Source: Paenibacillus mesophilus (lineage in GTDB: Bacteria > Bacillota > Bacilli > Paenibacillales > NBRC-103111). Taken from it: a DNA stretch of 64,000 bases. Positions within the stretch are counted from its first letter, which is position 1; every line of letters starts with the position of its first letter. Below are positions 8,133 through 15,977 of the stretch, piece by piece. The notes below the pieces were generated by a model. The model was given only the letters and a program-made list of their open reading frames with translations, ran no database searches and was not told the DNA's origin. Position numbers and translations under genes: made by a program. The stretch lies in contig NZ_VCRA01000028.1 of NCBI RefSeq assembly GCF_005938385.1, positions 26,904 to 90,903 of the forward strand. Direction: 5' to 3'.

Positions 8133-9734
8133 TTATTTGCTGTTCATATACGCTTGGAAAGCGTCGTTGTACAGGTCCATATATTTGTCGAGCCCGATCA
8201 TCTTCAGCCCGCCGACGTATTTGTCCCAATCGGTGAAAGGAACTTCGCCGGTAATGAACTTGGAATGCATGTCCTGCACGTACGAGAATATTTCGGTGCC
8301 CAGGCTGCCCGGGGTGAAGTTGAACGTCGGCCATATTTCCTTGACCGCGTACGGCTTCACTTTGCGCGCCGCCTCCAGCGATTCCGGCATGCTCTCCGAG
8401 CCTTTGAACATCGGCTGACGGACATGGCCCGGATAGCTTCCCCCGAGCCACGTGACATAAGGAGTAAGCGCCTGCTCCATCGTCAAGCCGTCCGGGTTGT
8501 TCATGATCGAGTCTACGTACCGCAGCTCTCCGTTCGCGGTTTCTTCGTAGCTGACGGATGGGACTCCCATGTAAAACAGCTTGCTCCCTTCCTCGCCGAA
8601 GAAATAGTCGATCCATCTCATCGTCGCTTCCGGATATTTGTTCTTGCTCGTAATCGCGAAGGCGCCGATATGGACGAACGGAGACTTCACGTGCGAATAC
8701 AGCTTGTCGCCATGGGGGCCTTGCAGGGCGGGCATCCCGACATAGCCGGTCTGCTTCATGAGCGTAAACGGGCTCGGCATCACCATGGAGCCGTACAGGC
8801 GCTGGGAGCCTTTGGCATAAAACTCGCTGCTTCCGATCGTAAAAATATCTTTCTCGATCAGCCCTTCGGCATACAGCTTATGAATAAACTGGAGTACTTC
8901 CTTGTACGCGGGATCGGCGGGTATGAACCGGAGCCGGCCTGCGGTTTCGTCCCAGTCCACCAGCGTATGGGCGAGTCCCCTGTTGCCGAGTCCCCACGCC
9001 CCCTTCAGATGATAGATCAGCTCGTTGATGCCTATGCTTCCGAAAGGCACTTCGTCGGCGATGCCGTTGCCGTTCGGATCGCCTTCCTTCACCGCCTTCA
9101 GGTAGGCGTAGAAGTCGTCGGTCGTCTGCGGTTCGGGCAAATGCAGCGCGTCGAGCCACTCTTTGTTGACCCACAGCGGCATGCCGATCAGCATGGATAG
9201 GAACTCCGTGTCGTAAAAAGAAGGGATCGAATAAATGCCGCCGTCCGGCATCGTCAGCCAATTCCGCAAATCCGGGTAGCGGTCCAGCAGCTTCTTCAGA
9301 TTCGGCGCCGATTTGTCGATCAAGTCGTTCAGCCGGATCAGGACGCCGTCCTTGCCGTATTTCATCAGCTCGGAGACGGTCAGTCGGGCCGCATAGAACG
9401 CATCCGGGTAATTGCCGGTGGCGAGCGCGAGTCTCCTCGCCTCCCCCAAGCTTTCGAACGGCACGAGCCGAAACTTGACGTTCATATTGGTCATCCCGGC
9501 ATAATGTTTCCACAGCAGCACTTCATTCCAGTTGGAGGCGCTTGTCGCCGACTTGCCGGCCAGAAACGTAAGCTCGACCGGCTTGCTCATAATGGGCATG
9601 CCTTGCGGAAGCGGAACCGGAGGCTCATCGGCCTTATCCGCGTTATACGCATGCTTGCCGCCGTACCAGGCCAACGAGCAGGCGACGACCAGCGCCCCGG
9701 CAGTCGCCGTTATCCACTTTTTGCCTCGGGCCAT
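8133..9734 (-). CDS. Extracellular solute-binding lipoprotein (LplA-like, family 1)
   Basis: A 533-residue solute-binding protein, longer than the other SBPs here. The signal segment ends in a lipobox-like VVAC with Cys19, so it is probably a lipoprotein on the outer face of the membrane. The body contains the ABC-importer SBP hallmarks 'WNEVLLWKHYAGMTNMNVKF' and 'ALATGNYPDAFYAA', and a late 'WIDYFFGEEGSK'. These resemble the large LplA-type sugar-binding proteins of Paenibacillus. The start is supported by GGAGGAG 6-8 nt upstream. It is the last of three SBP genes on the same strand, 80 nt after the previous one. No permease gene follows. The ligand cannot be read; an oligosaccharide is likely. 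Confidence 0.88.
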   Translation of the reverse strand: MARGKKWITATAGALVVACSLAWYGGKHAYNADKADEPPVPLPQGMPIMSKPVELTFLAGKSATSASNWNEVLLWKHYAGMTNMNVKFRLVPFESLGEARRLALATGNYPDAFYAARLTVSELMKYGKDGVLIRLNDLIDKSAPNLKKLLDRYPDLRNWLTMPDGGIYSIPSFYDTEFLSMLIGMPLWVNKEWLDALHLPEPQTTDDFYAYLKAVKEGDPNGNGIADEVPFGSIGINELIYHLKGAWGLGNRGLAHTLVDWDETAGRLRFIPADPAYKEVLQFIHKLYAEGLIEKDIFTIGSSEFYAKGSQRLYGSMVMPSPFTLMKQTGYVGMPALQGPHGDKLYSHVKSPFVHIGAFAITSKNKYPEATMRWIDYFFGEEGSKLFYMGVPSVSYEETANGELRYVDSIMNNPDGLTMEQALTPYVTWLGGSYPGHVRQPMFKGSESMPESLEAARKVKPYAVKEIWPTFNFTPGSLGTEIFSYVQDMHSKFITGEVPFTDWDKYVGGLKMIGLDKYMDLYNDAFQAYMNSK

Positions 9735-9814
9735 ATGTTCTCCTCCGCTTCCGTTCGGCAGCTTTGCGCCGCTTTTCCTATTCCCTATCTAGCATTATAA
9801 CAGAAACATACGGA

Positions 9815-11140
9815 TTACTTGCTCTGCTCGGCGATATATTTGTCCATCAGCTCGTCGTAGCTGCGCAGCGCGGTGTTCACGTCCACCTTGTTTTTGACGA
9901 CTTGGGTCATCACCTTCGTAATTTCGTTAAACGCCTTGTTCGCGTGAATCGTCGACGGGAACGGCTTGGTCGGAGCCGATTTGAATACGGCCGGGACATT
10001 TTTCCCTTTCAGGAACTCGAGGTTTTTGCCGAACTCGTCCTGGTACTTCTTGTCCTTCAAGATCGATACCCGTCCGTTGCGGGCCATATCCAGCTGCACT
10101 TCCTCGGACACGACCGTCTCGATGACTTGGGCGGCCGCTTCCTTATGCTTGCTCGTATTCGGCACGACCATAACGTGCAGGTCGATCTGGGTGCCTACGC
10201 CGGGCTGGTCCTTCCATGTCGGATAGGAGGCCATGTCCCAATTCGGGAACTGGTCCTTCACCTCGGCCAAATTCGGGAGCCAGTTCAAGCCCGCGAGCAT
10301 CGCCAGCTTCCGATCTTTGACGAAGGCGTTGACGCCGGAGCTGAACGTTTGAATCGTCGAGTTGCCGGGAATCTCGTAAATGTCTCTGACCATCTCCGTT
10401 ACTTTCTTCCACTGGTCGGTATTGCCGAGCGATTTGAACGTCTTCGGGTCCACGAGCGGCAGCCCGAGCTGGGAGCCCGCCCGGTATACCGAATCCGGCT
10501 CGAACCCGCGATACTGTACGCCGTCTTCCTGCCGCGTCACCTTCTTGGCGAGCTCGGTTAATTCCTGCCAGGTCATGCCGTCCTTCGGATACGACGCGCC
10601 GAACTTGTCGAAGATGTCTTTATTGTAGTAGAGCGCATTGAAATGCATCGTGTACGGAACGCCCATCAAATAGCTGTTCTCGCTCGTAATTTTGACCGCT
10701 TCGAGCGCGGTCGGATTAAACTTGTTCAGATCGATGTTCGTTTTTTTGATCGACTCGGTCAAATCCTGGTCGGCCTTCAGCCGTTTCAGGTCGGGAAGGA
10801 GCAGCGACGTATGGAAAATGATGTCCGGCAGCGAATTGCTGGCCAGCAAATTTTCGAACGAGTTCGCTTTATCGTCCAGCACGATCCGGTTGATCGTAAT
10901 GTGCGGATATTTCTTCGCTACCGGCTGCACGATGTAGCGCTGGATTTCGTCCTCGGTCAAATACCCCGTCGCCCGCACTCCGATCGTCACCGTTACCGGA
11001 TCGGGCTTCTTCTCCACCTTGTCCGCAGGCTTGCTTGAGCCGCCTGAAGCCGCCTTGTCGCCGCCCGCTCCTCCTCCGCATCCCGCCAAAATCGTCGTTG
11101 CCGCCAAGCTGGCCGCGAGCACTTGCATCCACTTTTTCAT
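9815..11140 (-). CDS. Extracellular solute-binding lipoprotein (tandem paralogue 2)
   Basis: 441 residues. The start MKKWMQ at 11140 is preferred over an ATG six codons upstream because GAGAGGA lies 9 nt before it. Signal peptide with lipobox LAGC, then a Gly/Ser-rich linker. Family motifs: 'KYPHITINRI', 'FDKFGASYPKDGMTW' and C-terminal 'VNTALRSYDELMDKYI'. It is closely related to the adjacent SBP at 11155-12489 and must be a tandem duplicate. The gap between them is 14 nt, so they are co-transcribed. The expected role is ligand capture for an ABC importer, but no importer is in the window. Confidence 0.9.
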   Translation of the reverse strand: MKKWMQVLAASLAATTILAGCGGGAGGDKAASGGSSKPADKVEKKPDPVTVTIGVRATGYLTEDEIQRYIVQPVAKKYPHITINRIVLDDKANSFENLLASNSLPDIIFHTSLLLPDLKRLKADQDLTESIKKTNIDLNKFNPTALEAVKITSENSYLMGVPYTMHFNALYYNKDIFDKFGASYPKDGMTWQELTELAKKVTRQEDGVQYRGFEPDSVYRAGSQLGLPLVDPKTFKSLGNTDQWKKVTEMVRDIYEIPGNSTIQTFSSGVNAFVKDRKLAMLAGLNWLPNLAEVKDQFPNWDMASYPTWKDQPGVGTQIDLHVMVVPNTSKHKEAAAQVIETVVSEEVQLDMARNGRVSILKDKKYQDEFGKNLEFLKGKNVPAVFKSAPTKPFPSTIHANKAFNEITKVMTQVVKNKVDVNTALRSYDELMDKYIAEQSK

Positions 11141-11154
11141 CTCTATTCGTCCTC

Positions 11155-12489
11155 TCATTTCTGCTTGTTTTCCTCGATATATTTATCCATCAGCTCATCG
11201 TAACTGCGGAGCGCGGTGTTGATATCCACCTTGTTTTTCACAACCGTTGTCATCACTTTCGTAATTTCATTGAAAGCCTTGCTTCCGTATACCGTCGGCG
11301 GAAACGGCTTCGCCGGGGTCGTTTTGAAGATGGCCTGCACATTTTTCCCTTGCACGTGATCCATCTTCTTGCCGAATTCATCCTGGAATTTCTTGTCCTT
11401 CAGCACGGAAAGCTTGCCGCTGCGGGCCATGTCCAGCTGCACTTCGTCCGATACGACGACGCTAGCCACTTGAATCGCCGCATCTTTATGCTTGCTTACC
11501 GACGGGATAATCATCAGATGCAGATCGTACTGCGTTCCGATTCCGGGCATTTCCGGCCATACGGGATAAGAAGCGAGATCCCAATTGGTGAATTCGTTCT
11601 TCACTTGGGCGAAATCGGCCAGCGGGTTCACGCTAGCAAGCATAGCGAGCCTCCGGTCCTTGGTGAAAGCTTTCATGCCGCTCGTGAACGTTTGAATGGT
11701 ACCGTTGCCGGGAATTTCATAGATGCCCTTTACCATTTCGACGACTTTCTTCCACTTGTCCGTATTGCCGATCGACTTGAGCGTCTTCGGATCGACCAGC
11801 GGAAGTCCGAGCTGCGAGCCTGCCCGGAAGACGGAATCGGGCTCCAGCCCCCTATACTGCTCGCCGTCTTCGACTCGCGTCAATTTTTTGGCGAGCTCCG
11901 TCGCTTCGGGCCACGTCATGCCGTCCTTCGGGTACGACACGCCGAATTTATCGAAAATATCTTTGTTGTAATACAAGGAGTTGTACAAGTACGTGTACGG
12001 GATCGCGATTAAAGCTTCTTTCTCGCTGGCCAGCTTGACCGCCTCGAGCGTCGCCGGATTGAAGCGGCCGGTGTCCAATTTGTTGCTCTGGATCAGCCCG
12101 TTCAAATCTTGTTCCAGTCCGAGCCGCTTCATATCGCCGAGAAGCAGGGACGTATAGACGATAATGTCCGGCACTTCGCCCCGCATGACCAAATTATCGA
12201 ACGAGTTCGCTTTATCGTCGAGCCAGATTCGATTGATCGTGATATGGGGATATTTCTTCTTCGTCGGCTCCACGAAATAACGCTCGATCTCTTCATCTGA
12301 CAAATACCCCGGCCGTACGCCGAGCGAGATCGTGACCGGCTCCCGGCTAGCGGCTTGATTGGATACGGTGGTTGTACTTGCGCTTGTGCTTCCCCCCGCC
12401 GCCGTTTGCTCCTTTTGTCCGGAGCATCCGGCTAATACCGCTACCGCCGCAGCAACTGCGACCAAGCTTTTGAACTGTTTTCCGACCAT
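11155..12489 (-). CDS. Extracellular solute-binding lipoprotein (tandem paralogue 1)
   Basis: 444 residues starting at MVGKQFK (12489), chosen because GAAGGGGAG stands just upstream; an ATG at 12525 would overlap the previous gene. Lipobox LAGC at the end of a hydrophobic signal segment. Shared SBP motifs: 'KKYPHITINRIWLDDKANSF', 'FDKFGVSYPKDGMTW' and 'INTALRSYDELMDKYI'. Very similar throughout to the next gene downstream. It starts 32 nt after the Tat beta-helix gene, so the order is beta-helix, SBP, SBP, SBP in one probable transcript. Confidence 0.9.
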   Translation of the reverse strand: MVGKQFKSLVAVAAAVAVLAGCSGQKEQTAAGGSTSASTTTVSNQAASREPVTISLGVRPGYLSDEEIERYFVEPTKKKYPHITINRIWLDDKANSFDNLVMRGEVPDIIVYTSLLLGDMKRLGLEQDLNGLIQSNKLDTGRFNPATLEAVKLASEKEALIAIPYTYLYNSLYYNKDIFDKFGVSYPKDGMTWPEATELAKKLTRVEDGEQYRGLEPDSVFRAGSQLGLPLVDPKTLKSIGNTDKWKKVVEMVKGIYEIPGNGTIQTFTSGMKAFTKDRRLAMLASVNPLADFAQVKNEFTNWDLASYPVWPEMPGIGTQYDLHLMIIPSVSKHKDAAIQVASVVVSDEVQLDMARSGKLSVLKDKKFQDEFGKKMDHVQGKNVQAIFKTTPAKPFPPTVYGSKAFNEITKVMTTVVKNKVDINTALRSYDELMDKYIEENKQK

Positions 12490-12521
12490 CGTTACTCCCC
12501 TTCTCGTCTGCCGCATATCAA

Positions 12522-14603
12522 TCATTGGATTTTTCTTGTCGTCAATACGCCTGCGTCATCCACCGTCACCTTATAGCAAGAGCCGTTCGGGGAATACAGA
12601 CAGTAAGAGTCGGATGAGGTCGTCGAGCTGTTGCGGTAATGGCCGGAGGCGCCCTCTACGATATTGTTGAACGTATCTATGTTTTTGCAGCTGGCGGTAA
12701 TCTGGATGCCGTAACGGTTCGGGTTGCCGTTAACCGCTTTCCTTACCGTGTTGCTGTGAATCGATCCGTTCTCCACTTTGCTGCTCAGCATAATGCCGTC
12801 ATAACGGTTCGCTTCGCCTATGCCTACGGAATCCGCAATGTTGTGATCGACCGTAACCGCCGTAATCTCGTTAAGCAGAATGCCGTAAGAGCCGCAGCGT
12901 TTCATCGTATTGCCATGAACGGACAAGTTCGAGCCTTTGGACAGCCAGATGCTGTCCGTCAGCGCGTTCTCGATCCGGTTGCCCGCCACTCGGCAGTCCA
13001 TCGTGTTCTCGGTATAGATACCGCGTCTTACGTTGCTGACAATGTTCCCTTCCATTTGTACATGTCTGCACCATGAAGTCGTAATGGCCGTCTTGCTCTC
13101 GGCGACGTCGCGCACGATATTGTTCGTGATGGCAATTTCTTGCGCGTAAACTTGATCCGCACCGTAACAGCTTATGGCGGCGAACTGGGTCGTCCCGACG
13201 ATCACGTTGTCGGAAAGGTTCATCCGGCTGCCCGCTTGCGGCGTACCGCGCTGAATCCCGTCCTTGTCCTTGGTCGACTCGCTGTTCGGGGCGGGCGTGC
13301 TTACGGTAATCCCTCCGCCGCAGCCGAGCATCGTGTTTCCTTGGACTAGGCAGTCGTTCCACTTGAACAGCCGGACCGCCCAATACGTCAGCCGATCGAA
13401 GGTATTGTTCACGATGCGGATATCGTGCGCCCACGCGTCGTGAATGGCGCCATGCGTCCCGACTCCCGCCGGCCAGGCGGTCGTGCCTTCCGTTCCGCTT
13501 GCGCCGAAATAGCAGTCGCGGACCGTAATGTTCCGGCTCGGAGTGCCGTCGTATTTGCCGAAGGCGGTGAAGCCGAGCTTCGTCATCGCGTCAATTTGAA
13601 TCGCTTCGGAGAAGTAACGGGAGCCGTCGGCCGCATTTTTGTACCCGAGAAACTTGCAATTTTGCACGAGCACGCCGCTGCTGGCATCGATCTCGATTGC
13701 ATGGGCCCAGGAAATGTCCTTGATCGTCATATCGCGGATCTTCACGTTGGAGGCGTGGCCGATGTTGATCCCGTTGAACGCGTCGGGATATTGAACGATG
13801 TTGCCGTCCAGCGTGCCGCCTTCCATGACAATGTTGCCATGACCCTCATAACGGTCATATTGCGCCCCATAGTCCCCGTTCAGAAAGAAGCTGTCATTGT
13901 GATGGCGCTTCAAAACCGCATTATGGTTCAGCGACAATCGGGTGTTGCGGTAAATGAGCAGCATCCGGGTTAATTTGTACACGCCTTTCGGAACGACGAC
14001 GGTAACTCCGCCATTCGTCTTGGACAAGTTCAGCACCCGTTGCAGCGCGGTCGTATCGTCTGCCGAGCCGTCGCCTTTCGCTCCCCACCATTGCGGATAA
14101 AGGTCGCTGGCGCCAAAGCTCCCTGCAATGCTTCCCTCTCCCGCGAAAATTTGCGTCATGGCTGCCTCGATCGAAGCATCCACCGTCAAGGCGATCCCGG
14201 AAGCCGGAGCCAGCATCGCGCCTTGGTCGAACAACAGCCGGACCGTCCGCGGGAAAGTCAGATTCGCCCCGATGCGGTACGTCCCCTGCGGGAAATATAG
14301 CGTCGCATTGGCGCCGGCGCCGAGCCCTCCGATGAGTTGATTGAGCGACGCAAAATCGTCGGCGACCCCGTCCCCGACCGCTCCGTAGTCGGTAACGTTA
14401 TACCAGTGGATGCGTACGGACGGCTTCGGTTTGTTCGTTTTCTCGTCTTTGCCGTAGACGTGTTCCGACACCCCGGATGATTGCGCGCTCGCCGAGCCGT
14501 TCAGACTGCCGGCCAACAAGCTTTGCGAGGCCAGAGCGACCCCTGCCGCACCGAATGCGACCAGCAGCTTTCGGCGGCTAATGTGTTCCTGATCTTGATC
14601 CAT
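12522..14603 (-). CDS. Tat-exported right-handed beta-helix (pectate-lyase-3-like) protein
   Basis: 693 residues. The N-terminus has a twin-arginine signal, ISRRKLLVAFG, then a hydrophobic stretch and an Ala-rich cleavage region. Two glycosyl-hydrolase-28-like entry motifs follow: 'VTDYGAVGDGVADD' near residue 70 and 'WWGAKGDGSADDTTAL' near 172. After about residue 250 come many Asn-rich beta-helix coils of the type 'NNTFDRL', 'GNTMLGCGGG', 'DNVIVGT'. Such folds bind or cleave acidic polysaccharides such as pectin, alginate or glycosaminoglycan; catalytic residues cannot be assigned here. Start supported by GGAGGG 7 nt upstream. It leads an operon with three SBPs. Three other proteins in the window share the same Tat leader type. 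Confidence 0.88.
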   Translation of the reverse strand: MDQDQEHISRRKLLVAFGAAGVALASQSLLAGSLNGSASAQSSGVSEHVYGKDEKTNKPKPSVRIHWYNVTDYGAVGDGVADDFASLNQLIGGLGAGANATLYFPQGTYRIGANLTFPRTVRLLFDQGAMLAPASGIALTVDASIEAAMTQIFAGEGSIAGSFGASDLYPQWWGAKGDGSADDTTALQRVLNLSKTNGGVTVVVPKGVYKLTRMLLIYRNTRLSLNHNAVLKRHHNDSFFLNGDYGAQYDRYEGHGNIVMEGGTLDGNIVQYPDAFNGINIGHASNVKIRDMTIKDISWAHAIEIDASSGVLVQNCKFLGYKNAADGSRYFSEAIQIDAMTKLGFTAFGKYDGTPSRNITVRDCYFGASGTEGTTAWPAGVGTHGAIHDAWAHDIRIVNNTFDRLTYWAVRLFKWNDCLVQGNTMLGCGGGITVSTPAPNSESTKDKDGIQRGTPQAGSRMNLSDNVIVGTTQFAAISCYGADQVYAQEIAITNNIVRDVAESKTAITTSWCRHVQMEGNIVSNVRRGIYTENTMDCRVAGNRIENALTDSIWLSKGSNLSVHGNTMKRCGSYGILLNEITAVTVDHNIADSVGIGEANRYDGIMLSSKVENGSIHSNTVRKAVNGNPNRYGIQITASCKNIDTFNNIVEGASGHYRNSSTTSSDSYCLYSPNGSCYKVTVDDAGVLTTRKIQ

Positions 14604-14800
14604 GTTCGACCCTCCATGATCCGGATATAGGGAGACCGTGCTTGAGCTGCCTCCTTCACGCGAACTTCCCCTTCAGTGTAAGCCGCCAAATGAAACCGCC
14701 ATATACACACCTTCCACGATACCTTGCAGATGTCGGGCCGATCGTAACGTTTGAATAGATTCGTAAGAAATGGCAACTGTTTCGGGAGCGGCGGGAGAGC

Positions 14801-14944
14801 GGGATAGTGTGCAAATGTACCTTATTGGCGGGGAAAGGGGGGCTCGGCGAGTACATAGTGTTCAAATGTACCTTATGTGCTCGTCGACGGGGTTAGTGGG
14901 CGGCAAATCGGCACAAAGTCGGCGGGATAGTGTGCAAATGTACC
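14801..14944 (+). repeat. Three copies of GATAGTGTGCAAATGTACC-type repeat
   Basis: GGGATAGTGTGCAAATGTAC begins at 14801 and again at 14924; a variant (ACATAGTGTTCAAATGTACC) begins at 14853. Offsets are 51 and 72 nt, both multiples of three, so each copy reads DSVQMY or HSVQMY in one frame. The intervening DNA is G-rich and unlike coding DNA. Confidence 0.7.
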
Positions 14945-15004
14945 GCCCTCTGCCCCAATTTCCGAACTTCCTGAACAACTGTACAAAATGCGAAAAAGTG
15001 TCAA

Positions 15005-15033
15005 TTGCATCATTCCGGAATCGGACCTAGGAT
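15005..15033 (+). promoter_or_regulatory. Putative sigma-A promoter for isomerase gene
   Basis: TTGCAT (15005-15010), exactly 17 nt spacer, TAGGAT (15028-15033), about 57 nt before the start codon of the isomerase gene. Good spacing; moderate match to consensus. Confidence 0.5.
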
Positions 15034-15090
15034 AAACTTGGCATCGCCGATTCGGCGGCTATAACAGGCTATAGACGGAGGAACTATACG

Positions 15091-15882
15091 ATGGAGCGCG
15101 TAATCAGCTATTCGGATTTACTGTTGCTGGGCGGACAAGCGGAGGAGAATGTGGACATCCTGCTGCGGGAAGGGGCAGCGCATATCGAACTGCTGCTGGA
15201 CGGCAAATCGTGGGACGATATGGAGGAAACGATGGCGAGGCTCGTGCCGTATTTGCTCGGAACGAAGGCGTCCTACACTGTGCATCCGCCGGCGTGGGAT
15301 ACGAACTTGACGAGCGAGAACCGGGCGATTCGCGACGCTTCGTTCGAGGAATACCGCAAATCGATCGAGTGGGCCCACCGGATCGGAGCGACGCATGTCG
15401 TCATCCACCCCGGCTTCTGCTTCTCGCCCGCATTCTGCAAGCAGACCGCCGCGCTCCGGGCCGAGGAAGCGGTCAACCGGCTGTGCCGCGTCGCCGCCCC
15501 GCTCGGCATCAAGCTGGCGGTCGAGAATGTCGGCTACCACGGAAGCTCCCTGTTCAGCCAAGACGAGTACGTAAGCTTCGTCGAGCGGCTGGAAGAAACA
15601 GCCGTCTACTTGGTAGATACGGGGCACGCGCATATAAACGGCTGGGACATCCCCGCGTTGATCCGGCAAACGGCGCCAAGGCTCGGCTGCGTTCATCTTC
15701 ACGACAACACCGGAGACGCCGACGATCACCTGCCGATCGGCGAAGGAACGATTCAATGGGCGCCGGTCTGGGAAGCGCTCCGCGACGCCCCCGGCTGCCA
15801 GCTCATTTTGGAATACGCCCCCGGCACGGCATTGTCCAAGCTGAGCGATGGGTACAAGCTGCTGCGGGAGATCGGCTGCTGA
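15091..15882 (+). CDS. Sugar phosphate isomerase/epimerase (TIM-barrel, AP endonuclease 2 family)
   Basis: 263 residues, cytoplasmic. The metal-binding TIM-barrel pattern of the xylose-isomerase-like/AP-endonuclease-2 superfamily is complete: VIHPG near residue 108, VENVG near 149, VDTGHAH near 174, VHLHDN near 202 and DDHLPIGEG after it. These enzymes isomerise or epimerise sugars, inositols or hydroxypyruvate using a divalent metal. GGAGG stands 9 nt before the ATG. The gene is alone on its strand, divergent from the beta-helix/SBP operon and convergent with the large beta-helix gene. A role in processing the sugar taken up by the flanking systems is plausible but not shown. Confidence 0.85.
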   Translation: MERVISYSDLLLLGGQAEENVDILLREGAAHIELLLDGKSWDDMEETMARLVPYLLGTKASYTVHPPAWDTNLTSENRAIRDASFEEYRKSIEWAHRIGATHVVIHPGFCFSPAFCKQTAALRAEEAVNRLCRVAAPLGIKLAVENVGYHGSSLFSQDEYVSFVERLEETAVYLVDTGHAHINGWDIPALIRQTAPRLGCVHLHDNTGDADDHLPIGEGTIQWAPVWEALRDAPGCQLILEYAPGTALSKLSDGYKLLREIGC

Positions 15883-15912
15883 ACGCGACAAAAAGCCCCA
15901 TCGAACAAACAA

Positions 15913-15967
15913 CAAAGCAACGGACGCGGAAGCGGCCATTCGTGCCGCAAACGCGTCCGTTGCTTTG
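15913..15967. terminator. Strong hairpin between convergent genes
   Basis: CAAAGCAACGGACGCG (15913-15928) and CGCGTCCGTTGCTTTG (15952-15967) form a perfect 16-bp stem. It sits between the stop codons of the isomerase gene and the convergent beta-helix gene and can serve both strands. Confidence 0.8.
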
Positions 15968-15977
15968 CAGACTACTT

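Larger units (their letters stand above)
14604..15090. other. Divergent intergenic region with three-copy repeat
   Basis: 487 nt between the beta-helix gene (minus) and the isomerase gene (plus). I see no convincing gene. The middle holds three copies of a ~20-nt repeat and the right end holds a promoter-like sequence; both are listed separately. Confidence 0.5.

Noticed and set aside
14770..15030. 86-codon ORF with repeated DSVQMY text
   Set aside because: No ribosome binding site, G-rich non-coding composition; the repeat is better explained as intergenic DNA repeats spaced by multiples of three.
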